64,000 bases of DNA. It comes from Hoeflea prorocentri. GTDB taxonomy: Bacteria > Pseudomonadota > Alphaproteobacteria > Rhizobiales > Rhizobiaceae. This document shows, piece by piece, positions 7,850 to 15,743 of this stretch. Position 1 is the stretch's first letter; each line of letters begins with the position of its first letter. The DNA is taken from positions 2,852,001-2,916,000 of the forward strand of contig NZ_JAPJZI010000001.1 of NCBI RefSeq assembly GCF_027944115.1. The letters run 5' to 3'. Position numbers and translations under genes: made by a program. A model generated the notes under the pieces. The model had not been told where the DNA came from, searched no databases, and was given only the letters and a program-made list of their open reading frames with translations.

Positions 7850-8922
7850 CTGACCAGCTCCAGCGTCTTCTTCTGCTGAGCCGAAAGGGCTGCCGTGTCG
7901 ACAATGCGCTGTGCGGTCAGGCTGAGGTCGGGCGACAGCGGTCCGGTCACGGCCTCGTTGCGCTCAATGCAACCGAGAAGATATTCGATTGGATTGGTTT
8001 TGCCGACAGCCAATGCGTCGACCGGCACAGGCGTCTGCTCGGGATTGTCGCGCGTCTGAACCGTGACATAGTCATCATAATCATAGCTGGAGATGGTGCC
8101 GTCCGTGCCGACCACCACAAATCCGCATTTGGGTTGCGGCTGGGTTGTCCACGGATCGGTGAAGGTTCCCCATCTCGTTTCCATCTTGGACAGGCCGCGG
8201 CGGTAACGGCACACGGTGATGGAATGCTGATCGACCTCGATTCCGGGCGTCTCGTCGACGACGCTGGTGACTTCCAGTGGCGCCTCACCATTCATGAACC
8301 AGGTGCCAAGCGTCGCGCCATAGCCGAGGTAATCGAGCAGGCTGCCGCCACCGGATGCTTTCTTGTACCACCAGGAATCCGGTTTCTGGCGTTCGACCTC
8401 TTCGGGCGTTACCTCCACCTTGTCGGCGAGATGAAAGAGCGGGCCCCTGTTTCCATCATAGAAATGCACCTCGATCAGGTCACCGATCACGCCATCGTCG
8501 ATCAGGCGCTTGCAGGTGTTGTGGCTGGGATACCATGCCAAGGGCCAGTTAATTGCCATCAGACGGCCGGTGCCCTCCATGGCGCGGATCATGCGCCGCG
8601 CCTCGGCGACCGAGGCCGCAAAGGGCTTTTCGATGTGTATATGAACACGGTGTTTCGCCAGAGCTTCAACGTGATCCGCATGTTCGGCGGTCGCCGCACA
8701 CAAGATGGCAAGATCCGGCTTTGTCTGCTCCACGCAGGTGTCGAGATCGGTGAAGACCGCCGACGGCGCTATGGCAAAATCCGAAATGGCCTGCGCCATT
8801 TTTTCCGGCGACTTGTCGTATATGCCGACGATCTCGGCGTCCGGATGTTCATGGGCCATGCGAAGAAGGTCGCCCATATGCATGTGATCGAAATTGATCC
8901 CCGCTATCCGCCATTTTGCCAT
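7846..8922 (-). CDS. Gfo/Idh/MocA family NAD(P)-dependent dehydrogenase 2
   Basis: A 358-residue oxidoreductase. The N-terminal segment WRIAGINFDHMHMGDLL replaces the classical glycine-rich GxGxxG loop with a divergent version. The HIEKPFAASVAEARRM stretch holds the canonical EKP motif, and GGGSLLDYLGYGATLG is the C-terminal domain strand with a Tyr in place of the more common His. GAGGACAAT precedes the ATG. It lies 41 bases after the PanB-like gene and overlaps the next dehydrogenase, so the two probably act in one pathway. The substrate is likely a cyclic or linear polyol; inference from family and context only. Confidence 0.87.
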   Translation of the reverse strand: MAKWRIAGINFDHMHMGDLLRMAHEHPDAEIVGIYDKSPEKMAQAISDFAIAPSAVFTDLDTCVEQTKPDLAILCAATAEHADHVEALAKHRVHIHIEKPFAASVAEARRMIRAMEGTGRLMAINWPLAWYPSHNTCKRLIDDGVIGDLIEVHFYDGNRGPLFHLADKVEVTPEEVERQKPDSWWYKKASGGGSLLDYLGYGATLGTWFMNGEAPLEVTSVVDETPGIEVDQHSITVCRYRRGLSKMETRWGTFTDPWTTQPQPKCGFVVVGTDGTISSYDYDDYVTVQTRDNPEQTPVPVDALAVGKTNPIEYLLGCIERNEAVTGPLSPDLSLTAQRIVDTAALSAQQKKTLELVS

Positions 8923-8963
8923 ATTGTCCTCCCGGTCCGTAATTTCCCGTTGTGCCCGCGTTA

Positions 8964-9767
8964 TCAGCCGGTTCTTTTCATCTCTTCAAGGAACGCCTTC
9001 AGTTCCGTCTCGTCCATGGGAACAAGGTTTTCAGAGCCGGGGAACTGCGCCGATGCCACATCGGCTGCATATTCCCTGAAGGCCTCGACCCTCATCTCCT
9101 GAAGCCTTGCATATTCGCTCATGAGATCCCGGTATTTTCGCGCATGGCGCGGATAGTGCCCCTCATGGGTGCCCAGAATATCGCAGGCAAAGAGATATTG
9201 CGCATCGCATCCGCCGCCCGCACCCATCGATATCATCAGCATGCCCGTCTCAGCAGAAATGGCCGAGGCGACATCGGGCGGCACCACTTCAATTTCAGCA
9301 GCAAAGGCGCCCGCCTCTTCAAGCGCCTTTGTCTGCTCCCAGACCCAAAGAGCGCTTTTTGCCGTCTTGCCGACGGCCTTGAACCCGCCTGTCCAGGTGC
9401 GGCGCGACGGGATCAGCCCGACATGGCCGACAACGGGAATGCCCTCGTCCCGCAGCCTGCGGACGATGGGCAGGCTTGCGCCGCAATAGACGGCGTTTGC
9501 TCCCGCATTGAGCAGTTTGAAGGCGATGCGCAGATAATCCTCCTGCGTAATGAAGAGGCCGGGCTCCAGCCCGCCGACAACAAATGGCGCCGGACAGGCA
9601 TCGCGAAATCCGTCCTTAAGGATAAGTTCCGGCGGAACCGACAGCATGTCGATCGAAGCAGCGTTTGCGGCGGCGGCTTCATCCATGGTTTCAACCCGCA
9701 GCTTCGTCAGTTGGCGCTTGCCTTTGGCGGCAAGCATGTCCGCGACGGTTGGCGATCGGTCTGTCAT
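8964..9767 (-). CDS. PanB-like protein (ketopantoate hydroxymethyltransferase family, divergent)
   Basis: A 267-residue TIM-barrel protein that aligns with PanB (3-methyl-2-oxobutanoate hydroxymethyltransferase) through GIPVVGHVGLIP, the GGFKAVGKT loop, ALEEAGAFAAEIEVVP (keeping the catalytic Glu) and MGAGGGCDAQYLFACDILG. By eye, the Mg-binding positions of true PanB are altered: VGDSLG reads LSVPPE, ADLPF reads GGLEP, and KIEGG reads YCGAS. A simple role in pantothenate synthesis is therefore doubtful. It lies in an operon with MocD/E/F-like oxygenase parts and two dehydrogenases, so a catabolic aldol or retro-aldol step is a reasonable guess. Clean ATG with GGGAGGAAT upstream. Confidence 0.8.
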   Translation of the reverse strand: MTDRSPTVADMLAAKGKRQLTKLRVETMDEAAAANAASIDMLSVPPELILKDGFRDACPAPFVVGGLEPGLFITQEDYLRIAFKLLNAGANAVYCGASLPIVRRLRDEGIPVVGHVGLIPSRRTWTGGFKAVGKTAKSALWVWEQTKALEEAGAFAAEIEVVPPDVASAISAETGMLMISMGAGGGCDAQYLFACDILGTHEGHYPRHARKYRDLMSEYARLQEMRVEAFREYAADVASAQFPGSENLVPMDETELKAFLEEMKRTG

Positions 9768-9794
9768 AATTCCTCCCTTGAATGCGTTGCCACG

Positions 9795-11012
9795 TCAGGC
9801 GGCGAGCAGCGCCTTCAAACGCCTATCGGCAGCAGCCAGAAACGCAGCGTCCGGTTTGGCCGATGCCGCGATCAGACGCTGTGAAACCAGCATGTCCTTG
9901 GCCAGCGTGCGCAGATACCCATAGGCGGCAGCCCCGACCAGCGTTCCGTTCTTCGAAAGATAAAAATAAAGGATGGTCTCGCTATCCAGCCTGCGCTCGA
10001 CAACCGTTGCACCGAGATCAGGCATGCCGGCAACCTGAAGCTGGCAATCATATTGGTCCGACCAGAACCAGGGGACGGCGCTTTGCGGCACTGGCGGCAG
10101 CACCATGTTACGGCCGACCAAGGCGCCCTGATCCCGGGCCACCTGCCAGCTTTCCATGCGCCGCGGCCTGTCGCCGAATAGCGGATGTTTGGCGCAGGCG
10201 CAGTCGCCACAGGCAAAGATATCAGGATCGCTCGTCCTCAGGAACGCATCGGTCAGGATGCCGTTATCCACCTCGATATCCGCATCCTCGGCCAGTGCGA
10301 CATCGGGCTGCGCACCGACAGCAGCGACAACCACGTCACCCTCAATGCGCTCACCGTTTGTCAGCGTCACGCTGTCACGCTCGATACTCTCGACGTCCAC
10401 GGCGAAACGGAACCGGTTGCCGCGTTGTGTGTGGGTTTTCTGGATCGTTTCGGCGATCTGCGCTTCCACGCAGCGGGTCAAAAGCCTTTCGCGGTTTTCA
10501 ATGATCGTCGCACATGCCCCAAGCTCATTGGCGCTGGCGGCGAGTTCCAATCCGATGAGCCCGCCGCCGACGATCAGCACATGCCGGCCCTTGCCGAAGA
10601 ACTGACGCAACGCCCAGACATCTTCATGCGATCGCAAGGTGAGCGCATATTCTCCGCCGCCGACAAGGAGAGGCCTTGCCTGTGCGCCGGTGGCCAGAAG
10701 AAGCTTGTCATAACCGATCGTCTCACCGTCAAGCGTGTGGATTTGTTTTGACGCCCTGTCGATCCTGACGACACGCGTATCGGATTTATGGACGATACCG
10801 AGCGCATCGAAACGCAACGCTTCGGCGCTTACCCGCACCTCCGGCTGCTCCTCATCCGTCAGGGCCGATTTTGAAAGAGGCGGGCGCTCATAGGGACGAT
10901 GGCGCTCCTCTCCGACGATCGTGATGGCACCCGTCCAGCCGGCATCGCGCATGGCTGCCGCCGCGCATGCGGCGGCCTCGCCGGCTCCTATGATCACCAT
11001 TCCCGAGGCCAT
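9795..11012 (-). CDS. FAD-dependent ferredoxin reductase (MocF-like)
   Basis: A 405-residue flavoprotein of the ferredoxin/rubredoxin reductase family. The FAD-binding GAGEAAACAAAAMRDAG is at residues 8-24, the NAD-binding motif VIVGGGLIGLELAAS near residues 147-161, and DIFACGDCA is the second FAD contact. The C-terminal reductase domain follows (about 325-405). It should pass electrons from NAD(P)H to the Rieske ferredoxin encoded six bases upstream, and from there to the membrane desaturase/hydroxylase. This three-gene set has the same composition as MocD-MocE-MocF of rhizopine catabolism. Normal length; the final residues are alanine-rich. Confidence 0.9.
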   Translation of the reverse strand: MASGMVIIGAGEAAACAAAAMRDAGWTGAITIVGEERHRPYERPPLSKSALTDEEQPEVRVSAEALRFDALGIVHKSDTRVVRIDRASKQIHTLDGETIGYDKLLLATGAQARPLLVGGGEYALTLRSHEDVWALRQFFGKGRHVLIVGGGLIGLELAASANELGACATIIENRERLLTRCVEAQIAETIQKTHTQRGNRFRFAVDVESIERDSVTLTNGERIEGDVVVAAVGAQPDVALAEDADIEVDNGILTDAFLRTSDPDIFACGDCACAKHPLFGDRPRRMESWQVARDQGALVGRNMVLPPVPQSAVPWFWSDQYDCQLQVAGMPDLGATVVERRLDSETILYFYLSKNGTLVGAAAYGYLRTLAKDMLVSQRLIAASAKPDAAFLAAADRRLKALLAA

Positions 11013-11018
11013 GACGCT

Positions 11019-11336
11019 CTAGGCCGTCTTGACGAACAGGCGTCCGTCTCGGACTTGTGTCTCATAGGTTTTGAGGTGTTCGCAGACCGGGCCTCCGCGT
11101 GTCTCACCGGTGGTGAAATCAAACCGGCCATTGTGCTTGGGGCATTCGATGATCGTGCCCATGACCAGCCCGTCAGCCAGTGATATCTGCTCATGGGTGC
11201 ACAGACCGTCGGTGGCGAAGAAGCGGTCATCCTCGGTGCGGTAAAGGGCAAACGCGTGCCCGTCATGCTCGAATGCGATGACGTCTTCCTCGTCGATGTC
11301 GTCGGTCGCGCATGCGTCGATCCACTGACCTGTCAT
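11019..11336 (-). CDS. Rieske [2Fe-2S] ferredoxin (MocE-like)
   Basis: A 105-residue soluble Rieske ferredoxin. The cluster ligands are visible: CTHEQ (Cys-x-His) and CPKHNG (Cys-x-x-His) about 17 residues apart, as in NirD-like and dioxygenase-type ferredoxins. The FDFTTGETRGGPVCEHLKTY segment is a standard third block. It would be the electron carrier between the adjacent reductase and the desaturase-like oxygenase. Starts with ATG after AGGGAT; sits between mocD-like and mocF-like genes with gaps of 23 and 6 bases. Confidence 0.92.
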   Translation of the reverse strand: MTGQWIDACATDDIDEEDVIAFEHDGHAFALYRTEDDRFFATDGLCTHEQISLADGLVMGTIIECPKHNGRFDFTTGETRGGPVCEHLKTYETQVRDGRLFVKTA

Positions 11337-11359
11337 TTATCCCTCCCAAACAGTTCCAG

Positions 11360-12451
11360 TTATTGTGCCGGTTTGAAGACGGCTCCTGGATTATGCGGCA
11401 CCGCGTCGACGCCCTCGGGCAACTTGCGGTGTATATAAAAACCCGGGTCCTTTACCTGTTTCAGCAGTGTCGGAATAATCTCGCGATAGGCCGCGGCAGT
11501 GCTCGGATAAGGCGGCGGACAATCATGTTTGATCGCCTCATGCAGTTGCGGCAGCGCGTGATAGGGAACCATCGGGAACATGTGGTGTTCGATGTGGTAG
11601 TTCATGTTCAGGTAAAGGAAGCGGAAGATCGGATTCATGTAGATGGTGCGGCTGTTCAGCCGGTGGTCGAGCACGTCTTCTGCAAGTCCGGCATGCTGCG
11701 TCAGACCGAAAAACACGGTCATGAAGCCCCCATAGATGGTGGGAAGTCCAATGAGCATGGCGGGCAGGATCGAACCGGTCGCAATGCATGCCAGCACGAC
11801 AAGCGCAATGATTGCGATGTAGATCCGAGCGATCAGATAGACCTTCGGGCGCTCGTTCTGCGGAACGAACGTCTCCTCATCCGGGCTGAGGCTGCCGCCG
11901 GCATGGCGAAGGAGGCTGCGGATCGTTTTCCACGTGCTGACCAGAGCAAAAAGGTTGAGCAGGAGTGTTTTGATATCCGGTGGACGCGGCGCGGCTATCT
12001 CCGGATCGCGCCCGACAATAATCGTATCAGTATGGTGCCGGGTATGACTCCACATCCATATGGTGGGCTCACGAAAAATCATGAAGCTGGCAATGTAATA
12101 GAGCGCCACATTCATCCAGCGGGTCTTGAAGGCCGTTCCATGTCCGCTCTCATGCCAGCGGCTATCGGACGAGGACCCATATAAAACGCCATAGACCAGG
12201 AAGAACGGAACGCACCAGAGCGTTCCCCAGAAATAGACACCGCCCGCCCCCGACAGCAGGAGCGCGGCAAACCAGATCAGCGTGTCGCGAATTGCCGGCC
12301 CGTCCGACCTGCGCATCAGGCGCTTGAGTTCTTTCCTGTCGATCTTGACCGCATACCATTCAGCGGCCACCAGGCCGTTCTCTTCCGCCAATGTGCTGTC
12401 GCGGCCTACCAGACTGTAGTCTCTCGGTGTCGGCTTCATCTGCAATTCCAT
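11360..12451 (-). CDS. Membrane fatty-acid-desaturase-type di-iron oxygenase (MocD-like)
   Basis: A 363-residue integral membrane protein with about four hydrophobic segments. The three histidine boxes of membrane di-iron desaturases/hydroxylases are present: HESGH, HTRHH and HIEHH, with an extra His before FGLTQHAG. In rhizobial rhizopine catabolism, MocD with MocE and MocF is proposed to demethylate 3-O-methyl-scyllo-inosamine. The same three-part set here suggests an O-demethylase or hydroxylase acting on a methoxylated or alicyclic substrate rather than on lipid. ATG at 12451 or 12439 are both possible; a TTG lies just before. First gene of the minus-strand operon, divergent from a LacI-type regulator. 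Confidence 0.9.
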   Translation of the reverse strand: MELQMKPTPRDYSLVGRDSTLAEENGLVAAEWYAVKIDRKELKRLMRRSDGPAIRDTLIWFAALLLSGAGGVYFWGTLWCVPFFLVYGVLYGSSSDSRWHESGHGTAFKTRWMNVALYYIASFMIFREPTIWMWSHTRHHTDTIIVGRDPEIAAPRPPDIKTLLLNLFALVSTWKTIRSLLRHAGGSLSPDEETFVPQNERPKVYLIARIYIAIIALVVLACIATGSILPAMLIGLPTIYGGFMTVFFGLTQHAGLAEDVLDHRLNSRTIYMNPIFRFLYLNMNYHIEHHMFPMVPYHALPQLHEAIKHDCPPPYPSTAAAYREIIPTLLKQVKDPGFYIHRKLPEGVDAVPHNPGAVFKPAQ

Positions 12452-12497
12452 CAATGGTGATGCAACAGGTCAAATAGTGGCGGCAGGTTAAAATGAG

Positions 12498-12532
12498 TCA
12501 AGATTTTATTGGGCAAGAATGCCTCATCTTGA
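12498..12532. promoter_or_regulatory. Long-spaced inverted repeat in the divergent promoter region
   Basis: TCAAGAT (12498-12504) and ATCTTGA (12526-12532) are complementary arms 21 bases apart in the gap between the mocD-like and LacI-type genes. Could be a separate regulator site; weak evidence. Confidence 0.35.
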
Positions 12533-12543
12533 TCTATTATTGT

Positions 12544-12587
12544 ATCAACACGTTGATTATTTGATCTGTATGCATCAAATTGATGCA
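12544..12587. promoter_or_regulatory. Two palindromic LacI-type operators
   Basis: ATCAAC-AC-GTTGAT at 12544-12557 and TGCATCAA-A-TTGATGCA at 12571-12587 are near-identical in their TTGAT/ATCAA core; the second is a perfect 17-base palindrome. A further half-site TGATGCA occurs at 12458-12464 near the mocD-like start. They lie between the divergent regulator and catabolic operon, the expected position for control by the adjacent LacI-family protein. Confidence 0.75.
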
Positions 12588-12624
12588 ATACATCGGCCCG
12601 ATCCACCCTCAATGGAAATGCTTC

Positions 12625-13662
12625 ATGCCCGGCTCACCGCCCCGCCGCCCGAAAGTGAAAGACATTTGCGAACTGTCCGGCGTATCGCGTGCGACGGTTG
12701 ACCGGGTCATCCACAACAGAAGCGGTGTGCAGAACCACACAAGGAGTCATGTGCTCGCCGTCATCGAGGAACTGACCGGCAAACACGGGGCCGGCATGGG
12801 CAGGCCCGCGCAGGAAACCCTGCCTATCGATTTTATCATCCCGGATCAGGGCAACGCTTTCCTGGCAGACCAGAGCCGATATCTTGCCGACTATGCAAAA
12901 CGGTCCGATGCGGTGAGCATAACCATTCACCGGCCGGCGGCGGCCACGGAAGGCGAACTTGCCGCGATGCTTCAGGAGCTGTCAGCGACAACCCGGGCCG
13001 TCGGCATCGTCGGGGTGGACAGCCATAAAATCCGCGAATTGCTGCGCGGCCTTTGCCGAAGAGGTATTCCCGTTGTCACGCTCGCTTCCGACATCCGCAA
13101 CGTTCCCAAGGCCAACTATGTGGGCATTGATAATCATGCAGGCGGCCGACTTGCCGGCTATCTCACCGGGAGGCTTTTGGGTATAGCGAAGGGCAAGGCG
13201 GCCCTCATTCTCGGATCGCGGGCCTATCGCGGCCATGAGGAACGGGAGATGGGATTTCGAAGCGTTCTGCGAGAGATGTTTCCCGGCCTGCGCATTGTCA
13301 ATGAGCTTGAAGTGCAGGAAAATGCCGATCGCGCGCGTGAAGCAACGCGCGCCTTGCTGGAACAGTATGACGATCTCGACGCGATCTACTGTATCGGCGC
13401 CGGACAGGCCGGCATCGCCGAAGCTCTCATGGAGGCAGGACGCGAGAAATCGGTCCTTTTCATCGGGCATGGCCTTTCGTGGGACACCCGCGCCTATCTG
13501 ACCGATGGAGTGATGGATGTGGTGATCGACGAAGATGCAAAATCCGAAGCCGAGACTGCCGTAGATATTCTCGTTTCCCGGCTTAAGGGTGCAGCCGTGC
13601 CGTCCTCTCCGACCTTTACAATCAACCCGATCTTTCGTGAAAACCTGCCACCTGAATCATGA
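12625..13662 (+). CDS. LacI-family transcriptional regulator with periplasmic-binding-protein fold
   Basis: A 345-residue repressor-type regulator. The helix-turn-helix and hinge region are at about residues 8-55 (KVKDICELSGVSRATVDRVIHNRSGV), followed by a type I sugar-binding-protein domain (about 70-335) of the ribose/inositol kind. The frame opens earlier with TTG at 12580 and ATG at 12583, but those lie inside the palindromic operator; ATG 12625, after GGAAA, gives the normal short N-terminus. It probably senses the compound degraded by the divergent MocDEF-like operon and binds the two palindromes upstream. Its stop overlaps the next start (ATGA). Confidence 0.9.
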   Translation: MPGSPPRRPKVKDICELSGVSRATVDRVIHNRSGVQNHTRSHVLAVIEELTGKHGAGMGRPAQETLPIDFIIPDQGNAFLADQSRYLADYAKRSDAVSITIHRPAAATEGELAAMLQELSATTRAVGIVGVDSHKIRELLRGLCRRGIPVVTLASDIRNVPKANYVGIDNHAGGRLAGYLTGRLLGIAKGKAALILGSRAYRGHEEREMGFRSVLREMFPGLRIVNELEVQENADRAREATRALLEQYDDLDAIYCIGAGQAGIAEALMEAGREKSVLFIGHGLSWDTRAYLTDGVMDVVIDEDAKSEAETAVDILVSRLKGAAVPSSPTFTINPIFRENLPPES

Positions 13663-14756
13663 CCGGACATCTCGACCACATCGCTTCCGACTGCATTGCC
13701 TTGGATTTCAACCGGTTGGGCGGCAACTTTCAGAACGTTGTTTTCACGTCAACAAACGGAGAAGTCGTTCGACCGCTCCATACCGCACCCTGGGCTCAGG
13801 ATGCCGCTTTGCATGCGGACGACATCGCGCTTGTCGAAGGGCAATTGTCCGGCGACTTTTTCTGCGCGCCCTTCGGCGCCAGTCAAGGCCAGCCCATTCA
13901 TGGCTGGACAGCAAACGGAACATGGCATGCCGGTGAAAAAACGGGCGATACGGACGGTGCGCGTAGACACACATACAGGCTGAGGGAAACCGTTCAGGGT
14001 GCAAGTGTGACGAAAACACTGACCGTTCGCCCCGGTCACCCGTTCATCTATCAACGTCACACGTTCAACGGCGGAACCGGCCACCTGCCGGCCGGCCATC
14101 ACGCCATGATCCGGACGCCCGGTGGTGCAAGGCTGAGCTTCTCACAAAAGCTCTACGGCATGACCCCGAATGCAGAACTGGAATCGGATCCGACACGGGG
14201 CCGCTCGATCCTGACATACCCGCAGAGGATAACACGCCTTGATCAGGTCGAAGGCAAAGGCGGGGCGACGCATGATATTCGCGACTACCCGTTTTCAAGC
14301 CGCCACGAAGATATTGTCCTTCTGGCAGGCGATCCGGAACTCAAGATCGGCTGGTCGGCGGCGCTGGCCAAGGCCGACGGCTTCCTGTTCTTCGCCGTCA
14401 AGGACGCCACCGCCCTGCCGGAGACGGTTCTTTGGATGAGCAATGGCGGGCGCGACTACGCGCCATGGCTCGGCCGGCATACGCATGTGCTCGGCATCGA
14501 GGAGGTCGTCTCAAGCTGCCACGAGACGGGAGAGTTCTCCAGCACAGCCGATGTTTCGCGTGCCGGTCTGGCGCAGGGTCTTTGTCTTGGCGAAGATCGC
14601 ACCAGCGAGATCGCCTACGGTTTCGGCGCCATCCCGGCGCCCGACGGCTGGCGCGACATTGCCGATATCGCGGTTGATAGGACCTCACTGACGCTGTTGG
14701 ATGCCGGCGGTGACAGCGTCACGTTGCCCTTCGATGGCGCGCATTTCGGTCTTTGA
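13659..14756 (+). CDS. Mutarotase-like (aldose 1-epimerase fold) protein, uncertain
   Basis: A 365-residue protein without signal peptide, translationally coupled to the LacI-type regulator (ATGA overlap). The composition is that of a beta-rich protein; segments such as GDFFCAPFGASQGQPIHGWTA, the KTLTVRPGHPFIYQRHTF strand and GGRDYAPWLGRHTHVLGIEE resemble the galactose-mutarotase-like beta-sandwich, including conserved His residues that could serve in ring opening. I recognise the fold only loosely; a hypothetical protein label would also be fair. The coupling to the regulator and the convergent sugar transporter suggest a role in handling the same carbohydrate. Confidence 0.6.
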   Translation: MTGHLDHIASDCIALDFNRLGGNFQNVVFTSTNGEVVRPLHTAPWAQDAALHADDIALVEGQLSGDFFCAPFGASQGQPIHGWTANGTWHAGEKTGDTDGARRHTYRLRETVQGASVTKTLTVRPGHPFIYQRHTFNGGTGHLPAGHHAMIRTPGGARLSFSQKLYGMTPNAELESDPTRGRSILTYPQRITRLDQVEGKGGATHDIRDYPFSSRHEDIVLLAGDPELKIGWSAALAKADGFLFFAVKDATALPETVLWMSNGGRDYAPWLGRHTHVLGIEEVVSSCHETGEFSSTADVSRAGLAQGLCLGEDRTSEIAYGFGAIPAPDGWRDIADIAVDRTSLTLLDAGGDSVTLPFDGAHFGL

Positions 14757-14762
14757 GACCCG

Positions 14763-15743
14763 TCAGTTTTCCTCGGTGATGCGCACATAGATCGCGGTGA
14801 CCGCCAGAATGATCAGGCCGAAGAAGATGCGTCTTGTACCCTCGGGGATCTGCATGACGGTGAGCATGGTTGTCAGGACGGTCAGGATCAGCGCGCCGAC
14901 AATGGTGCCCGAATAGGTGCCCCGCCCGCCGAAGATCGAGGTGCCGCCGATAACGGCCGCCGCCACGGACGGAAGGACCCTTGGCTCCACCAGGGAGAGT
15001 GACGGCGCCTTGATCAGCCCCAGATAGATCAACCCGGTGATGCCGGCGATCAGGCCGGACAGGACATAAAGGGCAATCAGCACCTGCCATGTGCGCACTC
15101 CCGCCAGGCGCGCGGCATCTTCGTTTTCGCCGATGGCGTAGAGCAGACGGCCGAAGCCGGTACGGCGAAGGCCGACGATAATGACAATCGCAAGCGGGAT
15201 GAACACGATCAGCGAGTTGGGAAACCCACCGGTCCGGCCGGTGCCGAGCCAGGCCAGTATCTCCGGAACGGACGATCCTGACGCAATCACGGTACGCTGA
15301 TAAACCTGCAGGCATCCCGCCGCGATCAGACCTGTTCCAAGGGTCATGATCAGCGGATGAACCCTGAAAATCCCGACGCCGATGCCGTTGGCAAGACCGA
15401 CGAGGAGCGGCGGGACGAGCGCAATCAGGATTGCCCCGGCGGGACCAAGGCTTGAAAGCTGGGTCGCCGCGACAAAGGCGCTGACCGTCGCCGCAACACC
15501 GACGGACAAGTCGATGCCGCCGGTCAGCATGGTCAGCGTCTGACAGGCAGCAAGCATGGCAAGCGGAATGGCGAATTTGATCGTATTGCCGATCCAGCGT
15601 TCGTTGACGATACCCGGACGCATGATCTCCAGCGCAACGACAAGGGCGATCAGCAAGATAATCAGCGGCACCAGCGGATAGTCGCGCAAGAACCGTCTTA
15701 TGATGTTGCCGGTGTTGGGTTTTGGCTGCGTTTGCGTTGTCAT
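14763..15743 (-). CDS. Ribose-type ABC transporter permease (RbsC family) 2
   Basis: A 326-residue inner-membrane permease with about eight to ten hydrophobic helices. The block LTGGIDLSVGVAATVSAF and the later GGTSIFGGRGTYSGTIVGALIL are signatures of carbohydrate uptake transporter family 2 permeases. It is the last gene of the operon and overlaps the upstream permease by four bases (ATGA). The two different permeases likely form a heterodimer served by the one double ATPase. Converges with the mutarotase-like gene with only six bases between them. Confidence 0.93.
   Translation of the reverse strand: MTTQTQPKPNTGNIIRRFLRDYPLVPLIILLIALVVALEIMRPGIVNERWIGNTIKFAIPLAMLAACQTLTMLTGGIDLSVGVAATVSAFVAATQLSSLGPAGAILIALVPPLLVGLANGIGVGIFRVHPLIMTLGTGLIAAGCLQVYQRTVIASGSSVPEILAWLGTGRTGGFPNSLIVFIPLAIVIIVGLRRTGFGRLLYAIGENEDAARLAGVRTWQVLIALYVLSGLIAGITGLIYLGLIKAPSLSLVEPRVLPSVAAAVIGGTSIFGGRGTYSGTIVGALILTVLTTMLTVMQIPEGTRRIFFGLIILAVTAIYVRITEEN

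Noticed and set aside
7714-9102. A 462-codon plus-strand frame across the dehydrogenase and PanB-like genes
   Set aside because: Antisense shadow of well-supported minus-strand genes; its sequence has no recognisable domain.
11312-12184. A 290-codon plus-strand frame opposite the MocD-like gene
   Set aside because: Antisense shadow; the three His boxes on the other strand establish the real gene.
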